Assembly: GCA_900208305.1 (NCBI GenBank)
Contig: OAPG01000003.1
Location: forward strand, 1,054,001-1,118,000
DNA length: 64,000 nucleotides
Origin: Melanopsichium pennsylvanicum
Lineage: Eukaryota > Basidiomycota > Ustilaginomycetes > Ustilaginales
Direction: 5' to 3'
Shown: in pieces, positions 31,328 to 42,022 of the stretch
Layout of the letters: every line of letters starts with the position of its first letter
Position numbering within the stretch: the first letter of the stretch is position 1
Translations under genes and position numbers: made by a program
The notes under the pieces: model-generated
What the model saw: only the letters and a program-made list of their open reading frames with translations
Told to the model about the DNA's origin: nothing
Databases searched by the model: none

Positions 31328-32415
31328 AGGCTAGAAGTGAGGATTCGAGAGCGGGTTGATGAGGTTGATCGACTTTTACTTAGGATTTTATACTTACACC
31401 AAACAAAGATAAAGATATTCACCAAACTTGATCTCCCCACCTTTTCTTTTTTTTTTCTTTTCCTTTTCCTCTTACTGTAGATTTAAAATCATTGCACACA
31501 GTGTTGTGATTGTAATTGACAAATCTCACACTCTCGATTGAAAAAGAAAAAGAAACAAACAAAGAAAAGACATCCAACCATTTACGCGAGATCAATCATC
31601 TGATTACATCCAATCAGTCTCTCCCCTAAGTAATCAACACTATTCAATTTTCAAAAAAAAAATTCCAACCGTTAGAAAATCTTAACGTCAAAAAGAAAAA
31701 TCACACACATACTCGATCAAGTTGAGCAAACCATTCCAAAAAAAAAAACACACACTCTGCAAAAGCGACAAAAGTTACCATGCCAACAAGGCCAAAAAGA
31801 AAAAGAGAGAAAAAAAATCATTTTCCCCTATCGTCACAACTGTAACAATCAAGTGGTGTAAATTCTTTCTAATCTTCGCGAAAACAAAACAAAATAAAAC
31901 AAAAACAAAACAAAACAAAAAAACAAAATGCAAAGACTAAACACACTACGATGGCATCCCGTCCAGTTGTCGCTTGCGCCCACAACCTCGGTCTCTGAGA
32001 GTGTGTGTATCTGTTGGCTCTCTCGTGTTGGTTTTGCTTTCACTTCTTACTGCTGCTGCTGGTGGTGATGGTGCGATTCGACTAGAGTTGTTTTTTTTTT
32101 CTATTTATTTGGACATGCAGCGGTGGCCAGGTCGAGCTGATCCGTGCGTCTGTTTCCAGTCAAGCATCTCCTCCAACATCACCCTTTGCCTGGGCTGCAG
32201 TTGGCCGTGAATGAATCGGAGCGAGTAGAGTGTTGTGTGAAAACCCAAAAGAAAAAGAAAAAGAAAAAGTCCAAGAGGTCTGGGTGGTATCTTTGTCGGG
32301 GTGAGACTGTCGCCTGCTGTAGAAGCCAAAACGCGTTTTTGTCCCTGTCGCCTTTCCTCGTCTTCGCTTTAGGCAGGTGGGCTGGCTATCTGACTGGTTG
32401 GCTTGACCGTGAAAA
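31328..32415. other. Convergent spacer between the C2H2 gene and RAS2
   Basis: About 1.1 kb, strongly A-rich on the + strand between 31520 and 31930 (many A4-A9 runs and AAAAC units). I see no gene. It is shared 3' flanking DNA. Confidence 0.6.
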
Positions 32416-32994
32416 TCAGAGAATATTGCAACGACTCTTCTTCTTCTCCTTTTTGTGCGTTACCGTACCTTCCCTTTGCTCGCGGATCATCCTAACCACG
32501 GTATAGTACGCCCTTTCCACATTGACGCAAGTTTTTGCCGAACTCTCGATAAACTTGCATCCCAACCTGTGTGCCAAGGCTTGGCCTTCCTCCTTGGAAA
32601 CCTCCCTCTCGTTGACCTTGTCGCATTTATTCCCGACCAACATGATGGGTACTGTGTGCGGCTCTTGATCCTTAACGCGGCTGATCTGGGACCTGAACCT
32701 TTCAACTCTCTCAAACGTGGCTCTGGCTGAAATCGAGTATACCAGGAGGAAACCTTCGCCCTCCCTGATCCATTGATCTCTAAGTGCGGTGTATTCTTCT
32801 TGTCCCGCAGTATCGAGCACCTCGAGCATGCATGGTTGATCGTCGATGACCGTCTGTTTGCGGTACGAGTCTTCGATGGTAGGGTCGTAAGTTTCGACGA
32901 AATGGTTGAGACACAGTTGAATTGTCAAGGCGGTTTTGCCCACACCTCCATCTCCCAACACCACGAGCTTGTAAATCATCATCTTTGCACTCAT
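32416..32994 (-). CDS. RAS2: Ras2-type small GTPase
   Basis: This is an intronless frame of 192 residues from ATG 32994. Ras proteins relay signals at the plasma membrane; in smuts Ras2 is linked to filamentous growth (family knowledge). The P-loop GDGGVGKT spans residues 14-21. The effector loop [12 protein letters not shown] and the switch [15 protein letters not shown] are intact, as are NKCD and the SAK motif. The YTALRDQW block and the Asp in the P-loop separate it from Ras1-type proteins. The tail is polybasic (HKKEKKKSR) and ends in a CAAX box, CNIL. A terminal Leu favours geranylgeranylation over farnesylation. No cysteine stands upstream of the CAAX box for palmitoylation, so the basic patch probably supplies the second membrane signal. 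The Ras2 label is by similarity from memory. Confidence 0.85.
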   Translation of the reverse strand: MSAKMMIYKLVVLGDGGVGKTALTIQLCLNHFVETYDPTIEDSYRKQTVIDDQPCMLEVLDTAGQEEYTALRDQWIREGEGFLLVYSISARATFERVERFRSQISRVKDQEPHTVPIMLVGNKCDKVNEREVSKEEGQALAHRLGCKFIESSAKTCVNVERAYYTVVRMIREQREGTVTHKKEKKKSRCNIL

Positions 32995-33595
32995 GTTGGG
33001 CCAACAGCTTTTTTGAGTGGCGAGTGTTGAGGACTCGAGTGTGCTGATGGATGCGAAAGAGTCGAGGATTTTGGGGTTGAAAAAGCCGGATGGCAGAACG
33101 TGCGCGAAGCGATTGATCCGAGTAAATTGAAGAGATACGGGGGCGTTGGCGAAACGATGAGCTGCAAAAGTTGGACGTTGAGCGGGCCTGGTGTGTAGGC
33201 GTTGGTGTGGAAAGGGATATGCTTATCTGTCGAGCTGCAACGTGACAAGATTGAAGCACGCAAGCGTGACAAGGGGCACGGTTCGTGAGTTTCGAAAAAG
33301 AGGAGGTCCGTGAAAAGCGTGCTAAACGAGAATGGAGCCAGGCGGGCTTGTGCAAACACCGCAAGTTGAAAGGGAACCGAGCTTGCACTGCTGATGGCAA
33401 GAAAGGTAGCAGATGTGGTTAGTGCGTTGGAGGGAGCTAACAAAGTTTTGTAAAGTGGCGAGAGTGGTGTTTGAACTGCTGAAACGACTAGTGCGCTGAT
33501 GCTTTGAGCCGAGGCAGACGTGTGCTAGTAGTGTTGTGAAGGCGAGGTGTGGAATACGCCCTTGAAAGCTGTGAAGCGTAAGTTGAAGTGGAAGA

Positions 33596-33654
33596 GAGGC
33601 GAGTGGCGAGATGCGAGTGGCGAGATGCGAGTAGCGAGTAGCGAGTAGCGATGC
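33596..33654. repeat. GCGAGTNGCGAGATGCGAGT-type minisatellite
   Basis: Two copies of a 14-bp unit (GCGAGTGGCGAGAT) are followed by three 7-bp GCGAGTA units and a degraded end. It lies about 600 bp upstream of RAS2. Confidence 0.8.
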
Positions 33655-34491
33655 GGGGATGTGGGCCAAGTCACTAAGAGCAAAACGCCAAGAGGTGAAA
33701 GATGCAAGGCGTGAGAAGCGCGGATTTGTACCAACGCAAGTTTGGGCTGGGTATATGGAAAGGTTTCAGAGATGGTAGTGATTGTGGTGGGAAGAGGAGT
33801 GTTGAACGAGTTGAACGTTGTGCTGTAAGCTGATGAGTATGAAAAGAGTGAGATTCAAACGCTGGAGAGGTAAGATGGATGGGACGTGGCAAGTGACTGA
33901 TGGGGAGCATGTCGCAGACAAGTAGTGGTGAGTAAACGATCCGAGTTGATAGAGTGGCTCGAGCCCAAACGAATTGACTACAAACGTTATTGGCGCATAA
34001 TTATGCAAGCCAGTCAAGCAGACAGCTAAGTAGTCACATAGTCAGCTATGTAGATTGGCATGTAGCCAAGCAACTAAGTAAATAAGTACGACGAAAGCGG
34101 GATTGCGGGCGATAACTGAGGCTACAAATCGAAAAAGGCTGCTGCGTTTAAATTTATTATTGTTGCGCTGCTCGAATGACGCGAGGGGCTTAAAATTCAA
34201 ATACAGTAAATTACATTTTTGTACAGTTTCAGTATAGCGCCTTTGTACTTGTTTCCCCTTTTCCTTTTAAATATTACAAGTCGGCGTTGCGCCATGCATT
34301 CATCCGACTTTGGCTTCTCCACCACCCAAGAACAGCCACATTTTCTCTATCTCACTCACTCATTTCGCCACTTTGCTGTGTCCGAGAGATTTGTATTCTC
34401 CTCTCGAATTTCTATTCGTCACACTACAGCAAAATTCTCTTTTTCAAATGAATAATACCCAAACACCCTGAGAAAAAGAAACAAACAAACC

Positions 34492-34532
34492 AAAAAAAAA
34501 AAAAAAAAAAAAACAAAAACAAAAAAAAAAAA
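34492..34532. repeat. Long A-rich homopolymer
   Basis: More than 35 of about 41 bases are A, in runs broken by single C residues. Confidence 0.85.
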
Positions 34533-35178
34533 TAGAAGCCCTTTGTCCATTAAAACATCTGTCTAACGACGTTGGGGTTTTTTGATTTCCCCACTCTCCC
34601 GACGTCTGTCAAAATCGTCCATCACACTCTCTCTTTCTATGCACAGTTGAGGTTTGGTTGTTCGAACTCTTGTGTGGTGGTGGTTGGTAGCATCTCCCTT
34701 CTCTGCCTATCTAACGTATCACGCATTACCATCACCTTTAGTCTTTCGCAATTTCAATTCCAAGCCACCCTCCTCGACCAGATTTTTATAAGAGTGACTG
34801 AGGTTTTGAGACTCACTCGCGTATGGTGTTGTTACCTGTCCAAAATCAAATTAAAGAGACTCGACTTTCACACTTGCACACTCTGTCTGAACTTGGATAA
34901 CCCAACCTGATCACATCAATCAGAAACACAGAGTGTCACCTTGAACCCCCTTATTGGCCCTGAGCTTAGACCCGTGTGGCGTAGCCCCAAGATAAGGACT
35001 AACTAAAAAAAAAAAAAACTAAAAAAAAACTAACTGCATGCATTGGTCGCTGCTGGGATCAAACACAAGATGCAATGCAGCTATGGTTTTACACCTCTGA
35101 TTTCATAACAACTCGTCACGCTCTCAACTCAACGCCCATAGCCCATCCACATTGTCATTGGCACAAGGTGATGGTAAG

Positions 35179-37089
35179 TTAGAAACTGCCGTCGGACAGA
35201 GCTGTTTCCACAATTCGAGACGACATTAGATGATTGCGAGTGTCAGCAAAATCCATCGTCTTTTCGCAAAATGGTCGTTGCCAATTGCCAACAACAATTC
35301 GCACTTGGTAGGATGCGAGTAAGTAGGCGATGCACTTACAGTATTCATCATGATCCTCATCAAAGTCGTCATCATCACCATCATCATTGTGATTGTCGTC
35401 GTAATCAAATTCCACCTCATCTGCTTCTGCCAATTCTTGCTCCGGATAATCATTCCTGTAAAAACCTTCATCGTTGGAATCCTCATCCTCTCCCTCATCA
35501 AAACTCTCAAACCCTTCCTCCTCAGCCTGCTCCAACTCATCCTCACTATCCTCAAACCCTTCCAAACTCGCAATTACAGCGTTGCCTCCACCAAACTCCA
35601 GCCCACCAAACCATTCACGCGTTGATTCCGCAGTCACCACTTGCCCACCAACAATACGACGCAACGCCATCGAGTCGGCTACTGCAGCGTTGGCCAAAGA
35701 TGCATTTTTTCTCTCCCTACCTGCCACTTGAGCAGGTTGCAAACCAGTCTCGGCCGATCCTTGAGGTCCCGCTTTGGTGGGCATCAAATCTCGATAATAC
35801 ACGTCGTAAACGTAGTCATCATCTTGTTCATCTCCTATCGCGTCGTCACTTTCATCCGCTTGACCACCGGTGCGAATCGCAGCAGCTTTGGACGCATTTT
35901 GAGCAATTTCCTCCAGATCCTGCGATGGCTCCATGTTGTTCGATCGAAGATAGTCTCCGAGCATCTCGGCAAATTTTGCATTCAACCCGCCCATCTCATC
36001 ATCCTGCTGTTCCGGTGCGGTCGATTTGGAGCAAGTTAATGCTGATCTTGGTGTAAGCTTGGTGAAGGGTTGAGTTTCGGCGTCGATGATGCGTCCAAAC
36101 ATGGCTTCTGCTTGGTTTTGCTTCTTGGATCGTATCACGGGTGGACCTGGAGGTGTATGCCATGGCTTGCTGGGCCCTTCACTATCGCTTGCTTCACAGC
36201 TAGCAGAAACACCACAATTACGCGATTTTCTTAGACTTGCACAACTACCACTTCGCCTCAAACCTTTCGCACCGCATTGAATTTCTTTCGAGATGACCTT
36301 GAAACGCATGCCTACAGGAGTGTTGCTACGCGAGCGTCTGTGCTTGTCTCGATCGATTTGTTGTGATGCTAGCACTTTCAACCGTTGCTCCGGTGTGGCT
36401 GATGCATAGCCGTCTGTGGAGGGAGTGAGACAATCGAGTGAGCTGGTTAAGCTACGGTAAGCTGGCAGCTCTCTATTGTCGTTATTGCTGAGTTTGCAAG
36501 ATGCTTGCGCTTGTTGTGATTGGAGAGCTGTATGTGTAAGCGAAGCAGAAGACACACTCTGAGCAAGTTTGGAAGGATTCAAAGCTTTGTTGGTACTTGG
36601 AGCGAAACCTCTGGTGAGTGCCGAGATACGTTGATGAAGCTTTCGTGCTGCGATAGGATCCGAGAAGGATTCGAGCGAGACGGTTTCTGCCAAACGAAAG
36701 ACTCCACGTTGCTGCTGCTGCTGCTGCTTGTCGACGTTATTTCGAGACAAAGTTTGGTTTGAAGAACTGGATTTGTCATGGATTTGGTTGGGAAACACGA
36801 TGGAGCGACGCTTGTTTTTGCGCTCATTCTGCGCGATGATGAGCGCATCTACGGGATCTTGATTACGCTTGCGCTTGATGCGAAGAATCATGTGTACACG
36901 CTGTGATGATTCATTGTCGCTGTCGTGGTCTTGGGAGGCGAGTGGACTGGAGGTGCCTTGTCGAGATGAGATCATATACTTTGATGCAGACTTTGATGCA
37001 GGTGACGATTGCACCGAAGTTGATGTGAAAGTGGATGTGGGTGGGTGATTGGCTGACATGTTGACAGTGCAAGGTTGACTTTGTTGCAT
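35179..37089 (-). CDS. IWR1: Iwr1, RNA polymerase II nuclear-import factor, two exons
   Basis: The join is 35340-37089 and 35179-35201: 1773 nt, 590 residues. The intron (35202-35339, 138 bp) runs GTAAGT...ACAG. Iwr1 binds assembled RNA polymerase II in the cytoplasm and directs its import. The N-terminal motif MILRIKRKRNQDPVDAL (about residue 66) carries the basic import signal. The C-terminal Iwr1 domain includes DDDYVYDVYYRDLMP and the hallmark EDSNDEGFYRNDYPEQE, followed by a long Asp-rich stretch. Between them lies a Ser/Gln-rich region, including a poly-Gln run, that makes the protein longer than yeast Iwr1. ATG 37089 is the first in-frame ATG; 37059 is an alternative. The intron length is a multiple of three and contains no in-frame stop, so retention would only insert 46 residues before the same C-terminal end. 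Confidence 0.85.
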   Translation of the reverse strand: MQQSQPCTVNMSANHPPTSTFTSTSVQSSPASKSASKYMISSRQGTSSPLASQDHDSDNESSQRVHMILRIKRKRNQDPVDALIIAQNERKNKRRSIVFPNQIHDKSSSSNQTLSRNNVDKQQQQQQRGVFRLAETVSLESFSDPIAARKLHQRISALTRGFAPSTNKALNPSKLAQSVSSASLTHTALQSQQAQASCKLSNNDNRELPAYRSLTSSLDCLTPSTDGYASATPEQRLKVLASQQIDRDKHRRSRSNTPVGMRFKVISKEIQCGAKGLRRSGSCASLRKSRNCGVSASCEASDSEGPSKPWHTPPGPPVIRSKKQNQAEAMFGRIIDAETQPFTKLTPRSALTCSKSTAPEQQDDEMGGLNAKFAEMLGDYLRSNNMEPSQDLEEIAQNASKAAAIRTGGQADESDDAIGDEQDDDYVYDVYYRDLMPTKAGPQGSAETGLQPAQVAGRERKNASLANAAVADSMALRRIVGGQVVTAESTREWFGGLEFGGGNAVIASLEGFEDSEDELEQAEEEGFESFDEGEDEDSNDEGFYRNDYPEQELAEADEVEFDYDDNHNDDGDDDDFDEDHDEYCKCIAYLLASYQVRIVVGNWQRPFCEKTMDFADTRNHLMSSRIVETALSDGSF

Positions 37090-38085
37090 CGACGCAAAGA
37101 TAGTGCGGATTTTGAATGAAGCAGAGTTTCTAGACAAGACTGAGCCAGCTGAGAGCTACTAATCATATGTTTATGGTCGTCTAATACGTAGCGTGAAGAT
37201 GATAAAACATGTTGCATTTGAGCAACCAAGGCGAGACCCTGAATGAAAGAAACAAAGCTTTTCAGTCACAAGTGTCTCTCTGCACTTGCGTACTTTGAAT
37301 ACGTCAATACGTTTGTTAGACTTTGACCATGTCCCAATTTTCATGGTTCAGCATCCATTTGAAGCGCGCCAATCAAATATAGATTGAACGACATGTCACA
37401 TGTGACACAATTGACACTCACTAACTTTGTTTTGCATGGTTGACGCACCTTCTAAACTTGACATGATCAATAAGCACATTGTTCACACTTGATCACGCTT
37501 GTACACAGACTCACGATACCCTTATCATCGGGTTTACCTCACATTTGCTAGCATCTCATTTCGAATATTGTAGTGGGTCAGATTGGATCTCGCCTTAAAT
37601 TGTCTGCTTTGGCAGTATAGTACTACAGCAGGGCTGTGCTATAGTGAGTGGGTTAGCACAGCACAGCACAGCACAGCACAGCACAGCACAGCGCAGCGCA
37701 CTTTCATGCGAGACCAACACTTTTTACCATATACATATGCCAGCTGCTGCCTTGTGGTGCACAACATTTTGGCTTAGCGCTTTGCTCAATCTCTCGAGTT
37801 CCTTGCCTTTCTACCATATCATCTTTCAAATCATCACTTCTTCCCTCTCATCATATACTCTGTATCCACTTGCCAGATCATTAGCTTGAGTTGTCCTTCG
37901 TTTCATCTTCTGGCCATCCCACCATCTCGTCGCTCTCGCCATTCAATCATCTCGTCTCCAACGAATCCGACTCCACCTTCCACAAGCTCGAGCTCACTCG
38001 ACGTAATCCTTGCCTAGAGCTCTACATCGCCATACTCGTATATTAGTATTTATATATAACGACCTTGCAGACACCGTCGCTCAAA
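37090..38085. other. Divergent promoter region of IWR1 and the rhomboid gene
   Basis: About 1 kb without a gene. It contains an AGCAC pentanucleotide repeat at 37655-37699 and a TATATATAA element at 38051-38059, only 27 bp upstream of the rhomboid ATG and therefore more likely leader than TATA box. Confidence 0.55.
37655..37699. repeat. AGCAC pentanucleotide repeat, nine units
   Basis: Seven perfect AGCAC units are followed by two AGCGC variants. Confidence 0.92.
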
Positions 38086-39993
38086 ATGAGTCGCTACACC
38101 CGTGGCGGAGACGCAGCACAGCACACTTACCACAGCTCAGCATGGGATCCTTCACCTTACGGCATTACCGGCTATGATGACGTGCACCAATTCACTTCCT
38201 CCCAAGCTGCTCCCGCGAACCAACTCAATTCGGCAGGAGCAGGAGCAGGAGCAAACTCCAATGCTTACCGTCTCGCTCCTCCAGCCACCAACATTGGTGC
38301 CGACTCTCCCTCCATGTACACCGATCCTTATGAAGCATTCTCCGCCGCGCCTCCCCCTGATCAACCCCACACCGCTGCAGCAAACGCCACCCGCCAATCG
38401 GAACTTGAGCACGATTCACATTTATCCTCCCACGATGACCACGCTCTGCACGTAACCCCAACTTTGCTCGAACGCTCCGATACCTTAGCGCCCCACGACA
38501 GCATCAGCTCTTATAATGTGCGCATCGGGCGAAACGTCGAAGCGGACCAACCCCCCACAGCTGCCTACGCTGCTCCTCGTTCGGCTGTCCCATCACACGC
38601 TCTTCAAGCCTCCTTGTCGTACATCAACCACTATGACGATCCCAACAGCACCGAATACTATGATGGAGCTCATCATCACCTGGATCAAGACGATTACGCT
38701 CATCACTCGCGCTACGACACGTCTGGAGTCGATTTACCCCTCAAATCACACGCAAACCCCATGGGCTACGCCGAAGACGAAGACGACGAAGCAGCACAGA
38801 TCAAACGTGGTGATACCTCTGCGCTGTGGACCAACCAGATGAATGATCCCAGCCATCATGATCAATACCACTCGAGTAGGGGTGCAGGTGGGGATGAAGA
38901 AGCCAAATCTGGGCTTTTGGGTACATTGTCTCGATCCGCCAAAAGTCAGCGTTTGGTGGGTCAAGACAAGGTTCGAGACGAGATCGAAAGACGAAGGCAA
39001 GGGATTGGTAGACAGCGGTATCCGATTGTCACTTGGATCGTCGGTGTTGCTCTTGTGGTTGTATTCATGGTTGAATTGATCAAGGCGAATGCCGAGACTG
39101 GACAGGCAATTCAAACGCGACCGAGTATCAATCCGATGCTTGGACCAAGTACCGAATTCTTTATTTCATTCGGTGCACGTTTCGTTCCTTGCATGCGAAA
39201 CGTTCCAGCTTTACCCACTTCGGAACAGCTTCCTTGCTTGAAAAATTCTACGAGCAGTTCCAACGTTTATACTTCAAGTGAATTGTGTAGTATTGCCGAG
39301 ATTTGTGGATTGAAGGATAAGGAGAAGCCGAATCAGAGTTATAGGTTTGTTAGTGCGATTTTTGTACATGCTGGATTTGTTCATATCTTTTTCAATCTGT
39401 TGGTGCAGTTGACGTTGTGCGCTCAGATTGAAAATTTGATAGGATCATTGGCTTATGTTGTAATTTACTTTGCAGGTGGATTGGGAGGTAATTTGTTGGG
39501 TGGTAATTTTGGATTGATTGGACAACCTTCGTTGGGTGCGAGTGGAGCTATTTATACTTGCATTAGTATTGAATTGGTGGATTTGGTATATAATTGGAAG
39601 TACGAGTATCGTGCCAAGATGAGACTAACTATGAGTCTTGGATTTTGTATTGTTGGATTGGCTTTGGGTTTGTTGCCCGGTTTGGACAATTTTGCTCATA
39701 TTGGTGGATTTTGCGTAGGTTTGTTGGGAGGTTTAATGTTTGCTCCTAGTATTCACGAGAGTAGGAAGCATAGAGTGTTGACTTGGGTGGTTAGGTTGGT
39801 CGCTTTCACTTTGATGGTTGCATTCTTTGTAGGTTTGGCAACAAATTTCTATAACTCAGACGATCCGACAAACGCTTGCACTTGGTGTAGATATTTAAGC
39901 TGTTTGCCCGTTTTTGATAGTTGCAAGGGGAATGGTCTCACCACTAGTTCAACAACAACCAACACAACGACGAGTACAAATACTTCCAACTAG
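38086..39993 (+). CDS. Rhomboid-family intramembrane serine protease (635 aa)
   Basis: The first in-frame ATG is 38086 (MSRYTRGGDAAQ). Residues 1-310 are cytosolic, Ser/His/Asp-rich and disordered. A first membrane helix follows in YPIVTWIVGVALVVVFMVEL, then a loop with several Cys. The rhomboid core comes next: the HxxxN element HIFFN (His433, Asn437), catalytic Ser486 in GASG, and catalytic His538 in AHIGGF. All are present, so it should be an active protease rather than an iRhom. Helices after the core end in a Thr/Asn-rich tail. The loop architecture and C-terminal seventh helix resemble secretory-pathway rhomboids of fungi. Substrates cannot be read from the sequence. Codon use changes from C/G-ending in the first half to T/A-ending after about 39300. 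Confidence 0.9.
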   Translation: MSRYTRGGDAAQHTYHSSAWDPSPYGITGYDDVHQFTSSQAAPANQLNSAGAGAGANSNAYRLAPPATNIGADSPSMYTDPYEAFSAAPPPDQPHTAAANATRQSELEHDSHLSSHDDHALHVTPTLLERSDTLAPHDSISSYNVRIGRNVEADQPPTAAYAAPRSAVPSHALQASLSYINHYDDPNSTEYYDGAHHHLDQDDYAHHSRYDTSGVDLPLKSHANPMGYAEDEDDEAAQIKRGDTSALWTNQMNDPSHHDQYHSSRGAGGDEEAKSGLLGTLSRSAKSQRLVGQDKVRDEIERRRQGIGRQRYPIVTWIVGVALVVVFMVELIKANAETGQAIQTRPSINPMLGPSTEFFISFGARFVPCMRNVPALPTSEQLPCLKNSTSSSNVYTSSELCSIAEICGLKDKEKPNQSYRFVSAIFVHAGFVHIFFNLLVQLTLCAQIENLIGSLAYVVIYFAGGLGGNLLGGNFGLIGQPSLGASGAIYTCISIELVDLVYNWKYEYRAKMRLTMSLGFCIVGLALGLLPGLDNFAHIGGFCVGLLGGLMFAPSIHESRKHRVLTWVVRLVAFTLMVAFFVGLATNFYNSDDPTNACTWCRYLSCLPVFDSCKGNGLTTSSTTTNTTTSTNTSN

Positions 39994-40270
39994 AACACCA
40001 TTATTTTATTTTTTTTGTAGACCATGGTTTTCTATACAACATCACAACATTAATTGGACAATATACACTGTTGAAATCGATCTTAAAGTAACCCCCTTTT
40101 TTTTTTACCCAGACTTGATTTCCAATCAGCTTAACAATGAGTACAAACATGAAAGAATGTCTCAATATGGAAAAACAGGGAACAATTCATAAGTCATAAG
40201 TTATGTTTTTTGAGGAATGTCAATAAAGCGTGAAAAAAGAAGCTACTTTTACAATCCACTGAAATCGGTT

Positions 40271-42022
40271 TCAAAACGATGAGCTAGCGAAATCCACAAC
40301 CGTCAAAGCAATCAGAGCGTACATGATGGTCATAAACCAAATCGTACCCATCGCACTTGGTCTGGCAGAGTTAACATTTCCTAAGCTAGTTTGCGTTGCA
40401 GAAGGTGATGTGCTCCAACTAATCGCACTTGACCTAGAGCTATTGTTTACGCTCAAGTCAGGCTGTTGCGTAATGACACCAATTGGATTTTGTTGTAAGC
40501 AAGTGGTAAAAGCTTCATTGATCGCATTTAAACTCGATCCTGGAGGATCCTGAACACTTGCATTGCCCGCAAAATCACACGATTGCACATTGAACCCCGT
40601 CATTTCATAATACTCGCTCATTGCCCATTCCAGCCTCTGAGACGACGTACAGAAAGAGTAGTCGCCATACGTACCACTTTCACCATCGGCGTTAATGGCA
40701 TCGCAACTACCGCCCTGTTCGGAAAGGTACACGCAAGCCTGACCGGTAAGCGTGCCAATGATGGATGGCGAATTAAAAGCGGGTTGGTTCAGGATGCATG
40801 AAAACGCGTTGGATTCGATGCAGTTGCACAGTTGCGCGCTAGGCGTGGGTGGCAAGGTGGTGGATGCAGGAAAATTCGTGGTTCCACCTCGGCACTGTTG
40901 GTAATTGGGAGAGCCGTTCACGTCAGAGGGAGCTGATGCGGGCGCAGACCTAGTGTTAGCCAGCTCTCGTTTCAGAGTGTCCCAGTCGGAGCGAGTGGTG
41001 ACAGTGTCTCCAGAGACGCTGACGAGGCCATAATCAAGCCCGGAGGACTGCGGGAAATATGAGAATGCCACACCACCGCTAAACGTGTCGGTCATGGGGC
41101 GAGAGTAGAGCGCTGCAACTTCGGTCCAAGGACGCTTGTTGGTGCCTACACCATCTACACAGCCAAATTCGGCGAGATAGGCGGCAACGGGGAGCGCGTT
41201 GAAATCCGTCGTCAACGTGCTGTACCCGGAAGCGGTAAAGGAGCTGTCACCGCACCAAGAGTACGAATTGAGACCGTACAGATCCACGCTCGTGGCTGCA
41301 CTGCCGCAGGTAAGGTAGTAGGCAAGCATGTCTCGCCACTGATTCACACCCGAGGGACCATCGGTGGACGAGTAGGAGACGAGAACATTAGAGTTCTTGG
41401 ATGCAAGGTACGCTTTCACGTCACGAACAGCAGCCTTAATAAAAGGAGCAGCGACCGCATTGGATGGCTGGGTTACCACTTCATTTGCGATGTTGACCGC
41501 CAGCAAGTTATCGTACCTTGTAAAAGTATCGATGGTGTTTGCGTAGAGGTTGAGCAGACCGACATCCCAACTAGGCTGAGCACGGTTGATGGAGCCATTG
41601 AGAGGAAGCGCCAAATCGAGAATGACATAGATACCAGCATTGCTAAAGGTAGACATGCAAGCGTCATGATCGAGACTCGAGTTGACCGAGTACACGCGAA
41701 TGGTGTTGACGCCCAGCTCACGAAAATTGGCTACATCGCGGTTGCACGCGTCAGGAAGCGCGAGTGGATCCGTGAAGCTGTCCGGCTCTGGAAAGCCACC
41801 GTTTTCGTCGTTGGCTGCAGTAGATTCGGCTATAGGAGCCGCCTCCTGGTATGCGACTCCCTTTATGTAGAATCTATCGTTGCCTTGATAGAGATACTTG
41901 CCACGACGAGTGACCGCGGGAATGGCTTCCGTCGGCCCCGCGAAGAAGGCTACCAGTGCAAGCAGAATGAGAACCAGAGGCAGCGGCAGCGACCTCAACG
42001 GAAGAAGCGTGCCTCGAACCAT
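40271..42022 (-). CDS. GH72 1,3-beta-glucanosyltransferase with X8 domain, GPI-anchored
   Basis: This is an intronless frame of 583 residues from ATG 42022. The Gas/Gel/Phr family cuts and re-ligates 1,3-beta-glucan chains at the cell surface. A signal peptide covers residues 1-33 (hydrophobic LPLPLVLILLALVAFFAG). The GH72 domain follows from RGKYLYQGNDRFYIKGVAYQ. The acid/base Glu is E181 in ANEVV and the nucleophile is E285 in AEFGC, both intact. A Cys-rich X8/CBM43 module (LCNCIESNAFSCIL, ACVYLSEQGGSCD, CTSSQRLEWAMSEYY) marks the X8-containing subfamily. The end has a Ser-rich stretch and a hydrophobic tail (FMTIMYALIALTVVDF), as expected for GPI attachment. The neighbour across 5.1 kb is the divergent FKS1 glucan synthase, which makes this enzyme's substrate. 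Confidence 0.92.
   Translation of the reverse strand: MVRGTLLPLRSLPLPLVLILLALVAFFAGPTEAIPAVTRRGKYLYQGNDRFYIKGVAYQEAAPIAESTAANDENGGFPEPDSFTDPLALPDACNRDVANFRELGVNTIRVYSVNSSLDHDACMSTFSNAGIYVILDLALPLNGSINRAQPSWDVGLLNLYANTIDTFTRYDNLLAVNIANEVVTQPSNAVAAPFIKAAVRDVKAYLASKNSNVLVSYSSTDGPSGVNQWRDMLAYYLTCGSAATSVDLYGLNSYSWCGDSSFTASGYSTLTTDFNALPVAAYLAEFGCVDGVGTNKRPWTEVAALYSRPMTDTFSGGVAFSYFPQSSGLDYGLVSVSGDTVTTRSDWDTLKRELANTRSAPASAPSDVNGSPNYQQCRGGTTNFPASTTLPPTPSAQLCNCIESNAFSCILNQPAFNSPSIIGTLTGQACVYLSEQGGSCDAINADGESGTYGDYSFCTSSQRLEWAMSEYYEMTGFNVQSCDFAGNASVQDPPGSSLNAINEAFTTCLQQNPIGVITQQPDLSVNNSSRSSAISWSTSPSATQTSLGNVNSARPSAMGTIWFMTIMYALIALTVVDFASSSF

Larger units (their letters stand above)
32995..35178. other. 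2.2-kb spacer between RAS2 start and IWR1 stop
   Basis: Holds the RAS2 upstream region, a minisatellite at 33596-33654, a long poly-A stretch at 34492-34532 and shorter A-runs near 35005-35028. The minus strand is pyrimidine-rich just upstream of RAS2. No gene is supported. Confidence 0.5.
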
